From contig JAHELX010000404.1 of assembly GCA_024643945.1 (NCBI GenBank), positions 1-5,924 of the forward strand: 5,924 nt of DNA. Reading direction: 5' to 3'. Below are positions 5,762 through 5,924 of this stretch, one piece after another. This stretch comes from Anaerolineales bacterium. Its GTDB lineage: Bacteria; Chloroflexota; Anaerolineae; 4572-78; NAK82. The translations under genes were made by a program, and so were the position numbers. Within the stretch, counting starts at the first letter, position 1. Each line of letters begins with the position of its first letter. The notes under the pieces are model-generated. The model was not told where the DNA came from, did not search any database, and saw only the letters and a list, made by a program, of their open reading frames with translations.

Positions 5762-5795
5762 CCGAGGGATTAGTAACGTCCTCGGCTACGACGTT
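5762..5795 (+). other. Two mutually exclusive leader hairpins
   Basis: CCGAGG (5762-5767) can pair with CCTCGG (5780-5785). Alternatively AACGTC (5775-5780) can pair with GACGTT (5790-5795). The right arm of the first overlaps the left arm of the second, so both cannot form together. They lie in the predicted leader of the response regulator, 40-75 nt before its start. Six-bp stems of this kind also occur by chance. Confidence 0.3.
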
Positions 5796-5835
5796 TCGCA
5801 ACCAGACTCAGCACGACAGTAGGACGGAACGCACA

Positions 5836-5924
5836 ATGAACGAACCGACAATCTTGGTGGTGGATGACGAACCCAGTATCAACGAGGTAGTTAGCATTTA
5901 CCTGAGACGTGCAGGGTATCAAGT
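5836..5924 (+). CDS. Response regulator, receiver domain start, truncated by the window edge
   Basis: Only 29 complete codons are visible. They read as the first strand and helix of a CheY-like receiver domain: TILVVDDEP (5-13) with the acidic pair Asp10-Asp11 that helps bind magnesium, then a helix ending LRRAGYQ. The phospho-accepting Asp and any output domain lie beyond the edge, so OmpR/PhoB membership is not shown directly. It is suggested by the tandem 11-bp boxes in its promoter and by the form of this N-terminus. ATG 5836 is preceded by AGGACGG about 8 nt upstream. A partner histidine kinase is expected downstream or elsewhere. Confidence 0.9.
   Translation, partial: MNEPTILVVDDEPSINEVVSIYLRRAGYQ

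Noticed and set aside
1..5924. tRNA, rRNA, CRISPR array, transposase
   Set aside because: None seen by eye: no clover-leaf signature, no regularly spaced repeats with unique spacers, and no transposase-like protein.

Overview
The window looks like a chromosomal piece from a GC-rich, non-model bacterium. A member of the Chloroflexota (Anaerolineae or a relative) is my best guess. It rests on the proline/threonine-rich linkers in two exported proteins, the membrane-anchored sulfite-oxidase-type enzyme and the double-GAF SpoIIE-type phosphatase. This is inference from gene style, not from a marker gene. UGA is used as a normal stop codon by two complete genes here.

Layout from left to right. 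(1) 1-461, minus strand: the start and most of an ECF-type sigma factor, cut by the left edge, with a good sigma-70 promoter at 516-544. (2) 462-795: a non-coding stretch holding that promoter, a 132-bp inverted repeat, a strong 38-bp palindrome, and a block of four hexamers spaced 11 bp. (3) 796-1602, minus: a lipoprotein thioredoxin whose first active-site cysteine codon is an in-frame UGA, followed by a hairpin that fits the bacterial SECIS rules. I read it as one selenoprotein gene, not two ORFs. (4) 1684-3375, minus: a five-helix membrane protein with an extracytoplasmic sulfite-oxidase-family molybdenum domain and an internal twin-arginine motif. It lies 81 bp upstream of the selenoprotein gene and probably shares its transcript. 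(5) 3376-3841: a divergent regulatory region with a second four-copy 11-bp repeat block. (6) 3842-5680, plus: a cytoplasmic GAF-GAF-PP2C (RsbU/SpoIIE-type) phosphatase. (7) 5836 to the right edge, plus: the start of a response regulator whose own promoter carries the same repeats.

Two results stand out. The first is the selenocysteine thioredoxin paired with a membrane molybdoenzyme, which suggests an extracytoplasmic redox or repair module. The second is a shared promoter architecture at three places: tandem TGTAAG hexamers at an 11-bp period, with the last copy exactly 13 bp before a TATAAT-like -10 box (TATGAT, TATACT, TATAGT). These promoters point at the sigma-factor region, the molybdoenzyme-selenoprotein operon and the response-regulator gene itself. 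The simplest reading is that the response regulator at the right edge (or a close relative) autoregulates and controls the whole neighbourhood, in the way PhoB-like regulators use tandem boxes in place of a -35 element. The link between regulator and repeats is inference.
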